The notes beneath the pieces are model-generated. The model did no database searches. It worked only from the letters and a program-made list of their open reading frames with translations, and was not told where the DNA came from. Positions 21,931-35,636 of a stretch of 64,000 nt of DNA are shown in pieces (positions within the stretch are counted from its first letter, which is position 1; the number at the start of each line of letters is the position of its first letter). This DNA comes from Luzula sylvatica (lineage: Eukaryota; Streptophyta; Magnoliopsida; Poales; Juncaceae), in the NCBI GenBank assembly GCA_946800325.1, contig OX326960.1, positions 9,894,893 to 9,958,892 of the forward strand, in the 5' to 3' direction. Made by a program: the position numbers and the translations under genes.

Positions 21931-24900
21931 TATCATATATATAAATGAGTTTAAATAATTTTATTATGAGGTGATGTTATCAATTTTATCATACATTATC
22001 CGTCCGTTCAGATTTGGTATCCGCGAATACAAAATTTATCAATTTCTTTCGAATCTGGTACTCACAAATAGGAATTTTACTCGCCCCGCTGTGCTGTCAT
22101 CCCTAATTGGAATACATGGATTTCAAATGTACAAATCACACATTATCTTACCACCCGTACAAGTCATGTAAAAAATATCTATTTGAATTGATTCCGAGTA
22201 CCTAGCATGACAAAAAAAAATGTGAAAAATCATATTTATTTCACATACGGCGTAGTGTATAATTTTATATATGTTGATTCTATATAAATAAGCAGTTAGG
22301 CAAATCTACTATGTTATTAATTGTGCATGAATTATTCATAAAAGAGAGTTAAATATTAAGATATCGTAGAAATTAAAGTCCCAAGAACCCAAACTTTGTT
22401 TAGGAATTAAAACTCATAACACATATTTTCATATAATGAATGTTTATATTTTACTGGTCGGTTATGAGGAATTTGTTGTCACACGTGAAATTAAAGTTTG
22501 AGTTGATTAGGGGATGTGAAATGAAAATTCTCCGTTTCACAAGACACATATTAATATAAGTGTTATTATTTAATTAAAAAAGTGATAAATTTAGTAGCAA
22601 TTTTTTTTTTTTAAATATCAAATTAATTAGTGTTTTAGAAATAAAAAATAATAATTTATTTATCTGAATAATTTTTAAAACTTATAAACACTAACCAAAT
22701 AGTATTATTATTTTTTAAAATATAAAATTTTAAAAAATCATGTGATTAAAATAATTTATGTTTTGTTTATACTAAAATAAATTTGTATATTATTTATTAA
22801 CTTACTTTCATTATTAATTTTAATGTTATTTATAATTTGTATTTCATTTTTAATCAATAAAAAATATTTGAATAATATAATTAATGATATGTTATTACAT
22901 ATGTCGTGTGATTAATTATTTTTATATTTGATATTATATGAAAAATTGGAAACAAAAATCATCTAATCTTTTTTTACTTTGTTTTTTCGTAAAATTGTGT
23001 TATAACTCATTTTTTTTATTATACAATGACACTATAAATGTCATTATTTAATTAAGAAAATAAATTTTTTTTTTATCACAATATAAAATAATATTAAAAC
23101 ATATACATAATCATAAATAAATAAATTCAAATAATTAATAAGTTCAAATAATTTTGTTATAAGATGACGTGATCAGTATTATCATACATTATCTGTCCGT
23201 TCAAGTCCGATATTGGCGGGTATGGATTTTACCGGTTCCTTTCGTATTGGATACCAACAAATACGATTTTTACCCGTCCCGCTGACATCCTAGTCAGAAT
23301 ACATGGACTTCAAATGTGCAAATCACACATTATCTTATCACCCGTACAAGTCATGTGAAAAATACTTATTTTAATTGGTTAGAGGACCTAGCATGGCAAA
23401 AAAATGTGAAAAGATCATATTTATAGCCCATAATGCATAGTGTATAATTCCATATGTCCCGGTTCTATATAAATAAACGATTAGGCAAATCTACTATCTA
23501 ATTAATTATGCATGAATTATTCAGAAATGAGAGTTACATTACATATTAAGATATCGGAGAAATTTAAAGTCCCAAGAATCCAAACTTCGTTTAGGACTTA
23601 TCACACATATTTTAATATAACGATACTTTATATTTACCAGTCGGTTACAAGGAACTTGTTGTAACAATTGAAATTGAAATGGAAATTGGTTTCCGATTTT
23701 ACATATATACAATATAAACCAATACAATTAAAAATATATATATTTTACACCAAAAATATTCTAAGAACATGTCAAATTGAATAGTGTTTTAGAAATAAAA
23801 AAAAATCTAAATAACTTTGTGAACTTATAAACACATATAGTATTGTTATTTTTAAAAATGTAAATTTAAGAAAAAAAATCATATGATATAAAAAATTTAT
23901 ATTTATGTTTATACTAAATTAAATTTGTATATTATTTATTCAATTACTTTTTATTATTAATTTTGATATTATTTATAATTTCGTAGTATTTTGAATCAAT
24001 AAAAAAAATATTAGAATTATAAAATTAATAATTTGTTACTACATATGCGATGAGATTCATTAATTTTATATTTGATATTGTATAAATATTATGAACAAAA
24101 ATGCCATAAATGATATAATATTGCGACATACCTTTATACAATAACACTAATATAAACGTTATTATTTGATTAAAAAAATAAAATTTTGTTATCATAATGT
24201 AAAATAATACTGAAACATACAAATAATCATAAATAAATGAGTTTAAATAATTTTATTACAAACAATGTTATCATACATTATTCGTCCGTTCAAGTATGGT
24301 ATATGCTAGTACAAATTTTACCGGTTCCTTTCAGATCGGATACCCACGAATACTAATTTTACCCGAATTAGTTGTGCATCCCTAATAGAATACATAGGCT
24401 TAAAATGTACAAATCGCACAATATCTAATTAGTTGTGCATCTGACAAATTGCGATCATTCATAAAAAAAAATATGAAAATACCTATTTTAATTGGTTACG
24501 AGTGCCTATCATGGCAAAAAAAAGTTGAAAATATCACATTTATTGTGAAAAATACCTACAAGTCATGTGAAAAATACCTATTTAAATTGGCTACGAGTGC
24601 CTATCATGGCAAAACAAAATGTGAAAATATCACATTTATTATAAAAAATACCTACAAATCATGTGAAAAATACCTATTTAAATTGGTTACGAGTGCCTGC
24701 CATGACAAAAAAAAAAAAATGAAAATATCACATTTATTGTGAAAAATACCTACAAGTCATGTGAAAAATACCTATTTAAATTGGTTACGACTTACGAGTG
24801 TCTATCATGGCAAAAAAAATGTGAAAATATCACATTTATTGTGCATAATGTATAGTGTATAATTTCATATATCCTGATTCAATATAAATAAAACGATTAG

Positions 24901-24950
24901 GCAAATCTACTATCTAATTAGTTGTGCATCTAACAAATTACGATGAACCT
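21930..24950. repeat. Diverged tandem array of three units of about 1.1-1.2 kb
   Basis: The anchor CATTATCCGTCCGTTCA recurs with small changes at about 21994, 23187 and 24276, spacings near 1190 and 1090 bp. Other shared blocks are CATGGATTTCAAATGTAC/CATGGACTTCAAATGTGC (22113, 23302) and CCCAAGAACCCAAAC/CCCAAGAATCCAAAC (22380, 23570). The third unit is shorter and is interrupted by a 96-bp sub-array. No coding sequence is seen. Confidence 0.75.
24470..24850. repeat. Four-copy sub-array, period about 96 bp
   Basis: The phrase TTACGAGTGCCTATCATGGC, with minor changes, starts near 24496, 24591, 24687 and 24791. Each is followed by AAAATGTGAAAATATCACAT and TACCTACAAGTCATGTGAAA. Confidence 0.8.
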
Positions 24951-26719
24951 AATAAGAAAATATATAATCTTAAATTAAAATATATCATCAATAAAATTCA
25001 TATTTTATTTGTCAAAATATAAACAAAAATATATAATTATATTATTTGACATATTATTATATTCAATTTTTAAGAATTTGGAATTAACATAACGGAGAAA
25101 CGTAAATAATAGAATGTAAATAATATAATATAATTCGATCGTTCGGTTTAATCGATGTTTAAAACGTCAAATGTGAACCGAATCGAATAACTAACAATAC
25201 TATCTTTTCAACTAACCTGGACCAAAGAACCCTACTTGAATTTGAGTGACTTATCACTCAGTTAACATTGAGCCGAGAGTGCTCGTGGCAGTAAGCTAGT
25301 GGTAACCACCGATTAAATTCAATCAGATTAAAGAAAAATTCTATGATACACCATTTTCACCTTATCATACACCCTTTTGTGATTCAATGGCTAAGATGAA
25401 AAATTTGATGTCAATTTAAAAGTCAAAATTAAATCATTTTTCTTATCATATACCCTCAAAAGGGCAAAAAAGTAATTTTGTACCCATAAATTACTCTCCC
25501 TTTGTTCTTGTATTTGATTTTTTCTTTTATCTTCATTAATACCCAAAAACGTTGAAGGAACATTTTTAGGTGTAATCATGCATGATCTTTTATACTATAT
25601 AACAGACACTAATTAATAATCACACAATTGATAATGGACGCGTGCCATCAATTTTTTTTTTCTTTATCCTAGGTTAACTCATACTCTTGATATGGTATTG
25701 TTGACTGAGCATTAAACGAAGTTAATCATGGTTACTTCAAATTTCAAAACGTATGTCTTTTTCAAGGCCAAATTTCAATTTTCTTAACATGTATGTCTTT
25801 TTCAAAACATACGCCATACTCAAATATTAACTCATAATGAATTTAATCATAGTTTGGTAGTTTCAAATGGAGATAACAATATCAAAATGTAATAAATCAA
25901 ATAGAAATAATATTTTTTATCATTGTGATAAATAAAATGGTAAGAGAGTAGGGCAAGAGAGAGAAGTTAGGGAGAAAATATGATAATAAATCAAATGGAG
26001 AAAACATTTTGCAAAAGGAATGGAGAAAAATAACAAACAATACTTACGAATAATATTTAGAAAAAAAATACACTTTTGTTCTTCAAACTTGTCTCAAATG
26101 TGCAACTTACCCCCAAAACAAAAAACTGTATTTTTTTACTCCCTGAACTTTCAAAAATTATTCAGTTTGCCCCCTCTGTCCATTTTGTGTTAAAACATAT
26201 GTTAAATGGTGACGTGACATATTGACGTGAGTTTTTTAGTGTATTATGGTGATGACATGAATTATGTGTCCTAACCCGATCCGTTTAAATTCAAACCCGA
26301 CCTGATAGCTCTCATCTCTCTCAAAATCACATACCAAAGCCCCTCTCTCTCTCCTGTCGCGAGCGAATATTCTTTCTCTCCTCTTCTTTATATCCAAACT
26401 ATCTTTTTGTCAAAAAGTGTACAATGGAATCCCCCTTAAAGATTAAATTAAATGAAATTCGATTTATTTCATTTTGTTTTCTCTAGAACTCACCCACTTT
26501 TGTCCCCACAATTTATTCTGTACCTAACCTGCCAAAAGAAAATGACAATTTGTATTTTGCTTCTCGATAATTAAACGAGTGATGTGCTCTTATTATTTTA
26601 CCAATGAATTAATCAAAAGTTAATGATAAATCCATGACCTCTTACAAGCTAATTACATTGACTATAATGATCTTTATTTTTACTACTCATATTCACATGA
26701 TATATTGTTCTACATTATA
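24951..26719. other. Intergenic AT-rich DNA with a half MITE
   Basis: 25332-25460 carries TTCTATGATACACCATTTTC and TCATACACCC, related to the MITE ends at 13.6 and 27.0 kb, but I cannot find a matching opposite end. No gene is seen. Confidence 0.4.
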
Positions 26720-29561
26720 TCAAGAAGAGGGATAATCATGAGCAAGTCCAAGACGACGTAGATGGTGGTGCGTATCGGGTGGGTGATCGTCGAGTTTTTG
26801 GCGGTCCGGTTGGACCCATCGCCCATCAGGAGTACGGATCATGCCCTTGTTCTCGTCTTGGCGCCAAAAAGGCGGCACCAAGTGATGATCTTTGAGAAAA
26901 TCGCACGCCTTGTTCACCAATGCGGGATCCCTACCGCTCGCCAGTACGAACCTCTGCCCTCTTCCATGATATCTGTAACATCATATACCATATTAAATTA
27001 TAAGGGAGTTCTATGATAGACTCATTTTCTTATCATGGACCCATTTTAAAAAAAAAAAAAATCGAATATTTGTTAAATAATGATTTTTTTTGTAAGATTC
27101 TAGTGTGTATATATCATTTAATGCTATTCAAAACATAAATTTTGTATAATTAATTAATAAATATCTAAAATTCTTAAAATAATTTTTTGAAAAAAAATCC
27201 ATGATAAAAAAAACTAGGTCTATCATAGAACTTTCCTAAAATATATATATGTAATAATTATAACATACAAGTCATTATTAGCTAACTCTAAAACTAGATT
27301 ACAAAAGGAGAAGTTAACACATGAGATTCAGACTAATTAGATATTTGGTGTGGACTCCAATCACATTAAACCTTTCTCAGTAAACACGTTGGCAAACAGT
27401 CTTGTGAACCTCTAAATTAATCATCATAACTTTAATTTGGGGGCAATTCTCTCTACTAACTCTGATAAAAAAAATAGAGAAAATATTGTACAGAATATTG
27501 TGTGAAAATGAGTGGAATTTAAGTCCTGCTTATTTCGATGTACAAGTCCCAATGAGTGGGGCACAATTCTCTTTACTAATAGTAATAGTGCTTGTCATTG
27601 TCTAAACTGCTAAAAAGAGCTTCAGATTCCAAATTGAAATTTCAAATTTCTATCTCTTCATGTATATCACAATCATCATTGCTAATAATTTTTAAATGAA
27701 CAGGATTAATTGAACCTGGCTATTTGAGTCAATAATCACCACACATCATCAAATCTCTATAATTGTTCAGGTCCAGTTTGTAATTGAAAAATTACATCAA
27801 ACTATATAGATTAATATTATATGTTTCTGATTAATCCATATATATCATATTCTAATGAATAGTTAATATTATCTGCTTTCTGATGTTCATGGCCAAACCA
27901 TGTGTTCATTTTTTTAGTGAGTAACAAATGTGTAATCATTATAAATTTATAATCATCCAATTTTGCTAATCATGTATGAAAACAGCACTTTGCGTGCATG
28001 TACATATATAATTATATTTTGACTTTGCAATATAAATATTGAAAAAAATCGGATATAATCGATCGATAACGACTGTCTAAAATTTAATAAAGATCGTACC
28101 CGTCGAGAAGATGGAGATGTGCCTCGAGATTGTGATAACACGAAGGATCGTTTGTATCCTTGAGGAAAGGGGAATGTTTGTGATCGAGTGCGAATGCCAC
28201 CCCGACATGACTGTAACTCCATGGTAGAACCTCGGCCCATTTTTGCAATAGTTCGTGCAATCTCACGCTCTCGTTGAGAAACATACCGGGCACCTTACCG
28301 AATTTTCAAAAAAAAAATTACAAATTAATTTTATGTTTCGCGTAATTAAACGTGATCAGAGAATGTGCATACCTTGGGCACCATATCGTGCACGTTGAGA
28401 ATTCTAATCGCCTTGATTCCGAGGTGCTCGAACCGCTCCTTGAATCGTACGTTGCCCATTCTCGGGCCGGCGAAGGATATTACCGAAACCCATGCCTTTT
28501 TTCCGTTTTTTATTTCAGATATTCCCGTCTCCGCGATGTCATATGCACTCAACTTTGCTAGCGCGCTACCTAAACTGTGCCCCGTTACGGTAATGCTTAC
28601 TTCCTCGCCCTTTTGCTCGCCGTATAATTCTACTAGTTTTCTCACCTCGGTTAACACCTATAAATGAATTTTAAACCGAGTTTATATAACTAGATTTGAT
28701 ACTCGAGACGAGGATTTCATTAAATGGCGGTACCTGTTCACGAGCCGAGTACTTGCAGAACCGGCAAATCGGGTCCTTATCCGTGTACAAATCCATAAAA
28801 CCTGACTCGACTTTGACAGTCGGGTCCGGGCAAGGGATCCCCTCTTCGGACACGGGTCTCAAATAATCCATCAAATCTGCGATCCACTCGAGTCGAGTAA
28901 CGGTTCCTCTCCATGCAACAACTATATCTCTCCGGCCCAGTCGAATCGTTTCGGCATCATTCGAAACCGCAATATACCCGATCCAATTGGCTCGTTGGCT
29001 CCATACGTGCTCCTCATACACGGACCGCGTGAAAAATTTCGGAATTTTAAAATTGGACGTAGCATAAAGATAACGGGTTACCTCATACCCGTTAGAGCCC
29101 ATACCGAGACTCTCCAAGAACCGGCGCCGGTAATATTTACAACTTCCACAATATCGCGAAAATGGATCGTAGTCGAATCCGTCATAACATGCTTGAGCGA
29201 ACTCGCCGTAACGGATCAGTTCAGATCTTAGTAATGGGTCGATTGGGTCGAGTAACCCTGCCCAGTCATCCTTACCGTGGATCTCTTGCCACCTGTCAGA
29301 AAGCTGATCAATAGAACGGTGATCAGAAGGTCCGTTTAACTCATCTTCTTCCTCATCCTTTTCTTGGATACCGTCGACAATGGAGGATAGAGACGAGGAA
29401 TTGTTGCTGGTAGAATTAAGTTTGTGGAGAACAGTTGGTTTTGAGGAAAGATGATGAGTTTTGATGAGAGAGGAGAAATGGAGCGGTTTGGAGAGAGAAG
29501 GTTGTTTTGCAGGAGGAAAGAGAGAAGAGCAGGGAGATTTGATGGGGAGAAGAAGCGCCAT
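26720..29561 (-). CDS. Plastid phospholipase A1-I gamma type (class 3 lipase)
   Basis: Four exons (29561-28734, 28657-28373, 28293-28100, 26972-26720) join to 519 residues, the usual length for plant PLA1-I gamma. The first 60 residues are Ser/Leu/Lys-rich without acidic residues, as in a chloroplast transit peptide. RWQEIHGKDDWAGLLDPIDP and YGEFAQACYDGFD are typical of the DAD1-like lipase family. The nucleophile elbow GHSLG places the catalytic Ser near residue 304, with Asp in VHDMVPK (about 367) and His in the NLEAHLHLLDGYHG region. Family members release acyl chains from plastid galactolipids and phospholipids, including 18:3 for jasmonate synthesis (known); the exact substrate here is inferred. 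Intron 3 is 1.1 kb and holds a MITE at 27.0 kb. Confidence 0.94.
27003..27236. mobile_element. MITE in lipase intron 3
   Basis: Ends AGGGAGTTCTATGATAGACTC and its near-complement TCTATCATAGAACTTTCC (27219-27236). Flanks TAAATTATA and TAAAATATA match at 8 of 9 bases. Same family as 13.6 kb. Confidence 0.65.
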
Positions 29562-29697
29562 TAGTGATCAGACAGTGTGAGGATGGAGAAGGCAGTGTAA
29601 TAATGAACATGGCTTTAATGTTGAAGAGGATTGATTGAACCGTGATTATCTAAGTCAATGCAGGGGCATGAGAGATCACAACAGTTTATCAGACAAG

Positions 29698-30744
29698 GGT
29701 AAATTTTCAAAAAAAATCTTAATTTTCTCGATATCGTAAAAGCTTCCTTATTTTTTTTGGAAACTCTAAAAAGAAAAAACCTTACAAAATTTTTATTTTC
29801 AAATTCCTTATATAGAAATTAAAATTAACCATAGATGATATTAATTTTTGTTCTGACAAAAATACCCTTTTGTTTTCGTATGGAGTAATTAAAAAAATAT
29901 TTTTGTTATTTTTTAGTAATTTTATTAATTTTAAGAAAAATTCATAAATATTTTTTAATAAGTAGTGATTTCAAAAAAATAAATTGTTACATGCTGTGTT
30001 TATATAATTTTAATATTTTATTTAATATTCACGAAAAACTAGCATCATATAATAATAAAATAAACAACACTAAATAGACACCTTGAAAATATATTGATAG
30101 AAATATATTTGTTTAAACATCTAGGTTTTTATTTTCATTCTATTTTTATGTATTTTTTAATAGTAGCATAATATTTTATTTTTTAACATATTTGCAAGTT
30201 GTTCTTTTGATATTGTCGTCCATCTTATTGTTATTTTAGGTTAATTTTTTTAAAAAAAATATAAAAAACAAATATATATAATGTATGAAATATTAAAATT
30301 ATATAAATATACACATAATAATAATTTTATATATGCTAAAAAATTTAGGATTTTTTTAAAATTAATATAATCATTACATTTGTAACTAGAAAGGCATTTT
30401 GGTTAAATTTTTTTTAACACTATCCATGGTTAATTTTAAGGAGCATTTCTGCATGTAACCCATTTTAGAATAAAAATTCAAAAACTAACTCCTTTTCGCA
30501 AATATTCCAAAAATAACCCCTTTCGGGTTTGCGAAAAGTGGTTATTTTTGGAATATTTCCGAAAAGGGATTAGTTTTTGAATTTTTATTCTAAAATGGGC
30601 TACATGCAGAAATGCTCCTAATTTTAACCCATACAGGGGTATTTGAAAATAAAAGTTTGGTAGAGAATTTTTTTTGGAGTTTACAAAAATATAAGGTTGT
30701 TTTACAATATTAAAAAAAATTAGGGAGTATTTTGAAAACTTTCC
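29698..30744. mobile_element. MULE-like inverted-repeat element upstream of the lipase gene
   Basis: Ends GGGTAAATTTTCAAAAA and complement GGAAAGTTTTCAAAATACTC resemble those of the 37.7 kb element. Inner motifs TTTTTTTTAACAC and TTAACCCATACAGG are also shared. No clean target duplication is visible. It is interrupted by the smaller element at 30440. Confidence 0.6.
30440..30618. mobile_element. Nested MITE with 9-bp target duplication
   Basis: Almost fully self-complementary, starting GGAGCATTTCTGCATGTAAC. Both flanks are TAATTTTAA (30431-30439, 30619-30627). It splits the surrounding MULE-like element, giving the order of insertion. The end resembles that of the 56.8 kb element. Confidence 0.9.
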
Positions 30745-32299
30745 GACAAACAATGAGTAATTTAGATGTACTGAATTTCGTGCCTTTTATTTATTGTCCA
30801 ATAATTATTGGTTGTTGAATGGAGCTAGAATATTAACTGGACCACATGTGAAGAATAAATAAATAAAACATGTGAAACATGTATTTGAATTTTGAAGAAG
30901 GCAGATGAATTACTCTGCATATATAAAATTAGTAACTATTTAAATAATATTATATTTTAGATATTAGTATACAACCATATTAATGTACATATTAATATTT
31001 GATAAAAGAATAAACATTTGATAAACTAACATAAAATATATGATGGTTATAATTAAATCTATGGTTGTACATAAAATGTATGGCGCGGAAGCATCAAGCT
31101 CGCAATATTTTTTTTAAAAGTCAATTTTTAACCGATAATAAAAATTATAACTGATTATAATTAATAATCAATGTAGATGTTCGAGATTTTTTTTTAATGT
31201 AAATTAAATGTGAGACATTTATGTATTTCTATTTGAAAATAAGACATTATTTATTTAAGTTAAACGAGCTATAAAAATACGATGAAAATAATATATTATA
31301 ATATAATTTTATGTTAAAATTATATATTAGTATTATTATTATAAATAATAGTATTTTGTATTAAAATAAAAAATACAATTACAATACTTGCAATGTAGTG
31401 ATAGATAAAAATAACAAAAAAGTGTGCTTTCGCAATTATCGCAGTACAACTCAATCCAATAACCCAACTCTATATTAACACATATTTGCTCCTCATGCCG
31501 TCGCACGATTTCGACATTGGGACCAATTCTCAGTTACGCCTACCATTTTCAGAAACAAAATATGGTTGTTTAATGATATACTTTTTTATTTTAATAAAAA
31601 ACGATATATTTTTTATTTTTACTTTTTATTTTATGATATTAAGGAAATATTTTGTTATATACGTTAAGAATCATTCAGTTTACTAAAATCCAAAGAGAAC
31701 TCTTTTACTTACAAAATACAATTCCATCAAAATTTACCGGGCCCATATGAAAGCGAATAAAGTTCCTCAGATATATCAAATTACAAGTCTATATAAAAAA
31801 ATAATAATAATAATTTCCACGTTACTCTAACAAACAAAAAGAACCAAACAAGAACTACACTTTTTTGAAAAAATAAAAAGATGGCGTTTCATGAGTCATA
31901 TTCAAAAAATATTGTCCACAACTTTAACAATTAGACTTATGTAAAAATTTATATTCCATGAACTTGAACTACAAATCAAGTTAGCACGTGGGATATTACA
32001 TAAATTATGAATTATGTTATATAATTATGAAAATTCATAAATTTAAATTTGTCATGTCTACTTTTTTTGAAGGATAAATGGCTTGAATGTTAATTTTTTA
32101 ATTAAAAGAATATAACACTTAAAATTTAATTAGTTTCAAGAAAAGAGTACACAAAATATTTTATAAGGATTTTCGAAGGTATCTTAAAAATGAGAGGTTC
32201 ATTTATAATCTTTAAAAAATTAGGGATTTTTTTTAAAAAACCATCAAAGAAGCTAAAAAATAATATAAAAAAAGATATATCTCTAAGCCCCTTGGGCTA
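30745..32299. other. AT-rich intergenic DNA, no gene seen
   Basis: Very AT-rich. A 66-codon open frame at 31486 has no recognisable domain. Nothing else is supported. Confidence 0.4.
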
Positions 32300-32370
32300 A
32301 CCCTAGATAAGAATTGTTATTTGTAATTTCATTGAAGCACTCTCGAAAAACACAAATGCAATGGGTAAGG

Positions 32371-33250
32371 AAAATATTTGATGATTGTATATGAGATGTT
32401 TGAGGAAACCAAACAAATATATAAGAACTAATTTTCTTTTATCACTATATTTTATTTCTGGTATGATCAAAATATTTGATGATTGTATATGAGATGTTTG
32501 AGGAAACCAAACAAATATATAAGAACTAATTTTCTTTTATCACTATATTTTATTTCTGGTATGATCAAAATATTTGATGATTGTATATGAGATGTTTGAG
32601 GAAACCAAACAAATATATAAGAACTAATTTTCTTTTATCACTATATTTTATTTCTGGTATGATCAAAATATTTGATGATTGTATATGAGATGTTTGAGGA
32701 AACCAAACAAATATATAAGAACTAATTTTCTTTTATCACTATATTTTATTTCTGGTATGATCAAAATATTTGATGATTGTATATGAGATGTTTGAGGAAA
32801 CCAAACAAATATATAAGAACTAATTTTCTTTTATCACTATATTTTATTTCTGGTATGATCAAAATATTTGATGATTGTATATGAGATGTTTGAGGAAACC
32901 AAACAAATATATAAGAACTAATTTTCTTTTATCACTATATTTTATTTCTGGTATGATCAAAATATTTGATGATTGTATATGAGATGTTTGAGGAAACCAA
33001 ACAAATATATAAGAACTAATTTTCTTTTATCACTATATTTTATTTCTGGTATGATCAAAATATTTGATGATTGTATATGAGATGTTTGAGGAAACCAAAC
33101 AAATATATAAGAACTAATTTTCTTTTATCACTATATTTTATTTCTGGTATGATCAAAATATTTGATGATTGTATATGAGATGTTTGAGGAAACCAAACAA
33201 ATATATAAGAACTAATTTTCTTTTATCACTATATTTTATTTCTGGTATGA
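32371..33250. repeat. Nine near-identical 98-bp tandem repeats
   Basis: The unit begins AAAATATTTGATGATTGTAT and ends TTTATTTCTGGTATGATC. Starts fall at 32371, 32469, 32567 and so on every 98 bp. I see no differences between inner units. The FZL locus has only one diverged unit at 49862-49960, so the array grew after the duplication. Confidence 0.95.
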
Positions 33251-33638
33251 TATGATATGATGTAATTTGAAATTGAATATCATGAATCAAAATTGTTGGG
33301 GGATGTGGCGCTCCGCAAAAAAGGCGTCTGATAATTGAATTAGTACTTCAAGAAATTTACACGAAAAATTGTGAGTTCACACAGATTCAAACTCGGGTCA
33401 TTACTAGAAGAACTGCTGAACATAACCACCGAAATAAAAATGGAAAATGGAATTCGAAATAATACAACATTTGTCCCTGTTAGATCGAAATGTCATATTC
33501 TTCATATATATAATTTACCCTGTAAGCGGTGGTGGAATATATGTTTAGAATAAAATAAAATGATCAATTATTTTGTAATTTACTTTTTCGATATTTTTGT
33601 TTTGCCGAACAAACACAAAGGAAAAAATATTCATTAAA

Positions 33639-35636
33639 GGGGAATTCTTCAAAAAATTCTTATTTTTTTTGGAATTGTCAAACCCCCCCTAATTTTTAGA
33701 TTATTTGAAAAAATCTCTACAAATTGAGTTTAACTAGGAGATTACCCGCGCTTCGCGGCGGTTTTGTTTCATTTGTTTTAACATACACATAATATATACA
33801 CATAATATATAGTTATGATTTTTCGGGAGCAAATATAAAACTTTATGAAAATAAATATCATATTGATTAAGAAAGTTTGATGATGACAAAATTATTATAT
33901 TATTTTTTAATATGACACGTTGCGAAATATTTATTTAGTACTTCAATGCAACACATACAAAAAAAAATAAATGTCACTATAAAATAATAAAACAACATGC
34001 GTGAACATAAACAAAAATCAAAACCATATGATATTTTAAATTTTCATATCTAAAATTAAGAATAATAACATGTAAAAATTTAAAAAAATTATTTGTGTCT
34101 GATAAATTTTATGTTTCATGTTTATTATTGAAAAATATTATATAAGTTAAAGAAATTATTTGTGTTTAGTAAATTAATATCTTTCATTACTTTTTTTTTA
34201 AAGATTAACATGAAAGTGTTTTAAGTAAAAATACAAATATAACATAATTGTTTTAAAAAATAATAATAATAATTAGGATGTGCAATTTTTTTCAATTATA
34301 TTTTTAAAAATAATAATAATTATGATTACAAGTCATTAATGTAATTATATTTATTTTTATATCTTTTTTTACATAATTATTTTCATAATTTTAAGTTAGA
34401 GAAAAATATTGAATATATGATAATAACATACTTAGTAGTATGTGCAATTTTTTTGAATTATAGTTTTAAAAATAATAATAATTAGGCTTACAAATCATTA
34501 ATGTAATTATATTTATTTTTATATCTTTTTTTACATAATTGTTTTCATAATTTTAAGTTAGAGAAAAATATTAAATATATGACAATATGGATCTCAAAAT
34601 AAAGATAAAATTCGAGCCAATATATTTCTTAATTTTTTTAAGTTATATTATGAAAATACTAACAATATTTGATGTATGTTTTATGATATTATATATTAAT
34701 TTATTAATGTTAGATATTTAAACTCTTCACATTCTATTTGTATTCACAATTGATCATGTAACATATTGTGAAAAAATTCAAAATAAAATACAACTTGTCC
34801 AACATGAACCTAACAAATAATATTTTGACACGTCATCAATGTAAGGTGATGTGGCCTTCTAAAATTGCTTAAAACTATGTGTAAAATAAGGGACACATAA
34901 ATATCTACAAATAAAACATAATCACACAAAATCAAAGGTTAATCTATGGTTCATATGTTGCCACGTATCTTAATCTAATGGTTGAAATAATTGTGATGAT
35001 GTGGCATGAGTTGTGATGAGGTGGCATGAGGAGATTGCATAAATATGGGTCAAAAATAAGGGGGTTGGTTAATTTTTTAAAAACTACCTACTATTGTTAT
35101 CTTTCATTTTCCATCCAAATTATATTTCTTTAGACCAAAATATCCTCACAATTTATTTTATAATTGAATTTATTCTATTAACTAATAAATAAATAATATT
35201 TTATAATATAATATTTCATAATATTATATGATGATATTTATTATACTATTCTATAATTTATTACATGATTTTTATATAAAATTATTTCATGTAAAAATTA
35301 AAAATATAATGTGAAATAATATTTTTTTTGATATATATATATATATTATAAATAGTAAAATAAAATAGCGAGTGTAAAATATTATCATAAACTATTTTTA
35401 ATTATAATAACGTGAAATATTTAATTTATTTATGTATTTATTAATTTATAAAAAGAAAATCAAGAAAGGTATTTTGGTCCAAAAATATAAAAATTGGATG
35501 GAATGTTAAAGTTAACTTTTGTAGGGGATTTTTTAAAAATTAAATTTAATTTATAGGGGGTTTTTCAAAATAATCAAAAAGTTAGGGGGTTTTTGAGGAA
35601 TTCCCAAAAAATTAGGGAATTTTTGAAGAATTCCCC
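33639..35636. mobile_element. MULE-like element, interrupted by a Helitron
   Basis: Inverted ends GGGGAATTCTTCAAAAA; the inverted repeat is about 95 bp or more long. Both flanks are TTCATTAAA (33630-33638, 35637-35645), a 9-bp duplication. Without the inner insert the element would be about 630 bp, with no coding capacity. Confidence 0.88.
33734..35097 (-). mobile_element. Helitron nested in the MULE's left inverted repeat
   Basis: On the minus strand the 3' end reads a hairpin (CCGCCGCGAAGCGCGGG) then TAATCTC then CTAG, the classic Helitron terminus, with A on the plus-strand left flank. The MULE left repeat resumes at about 35098 (ATCTTTCATTTTCCATCC, matching the other arm's complement at 35500-35525). 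The 5' terminus near 35090-35097 (AATAGTAGGTAG on the minus strand) is approximate. No open frame is seen. Confidence 0.65.

Noticed and set aside
32371..33250. CRISPR-like direct repeats
   Set aside because: The whole 98-bp unit repeats with no variable spacers, and the host is a plant.
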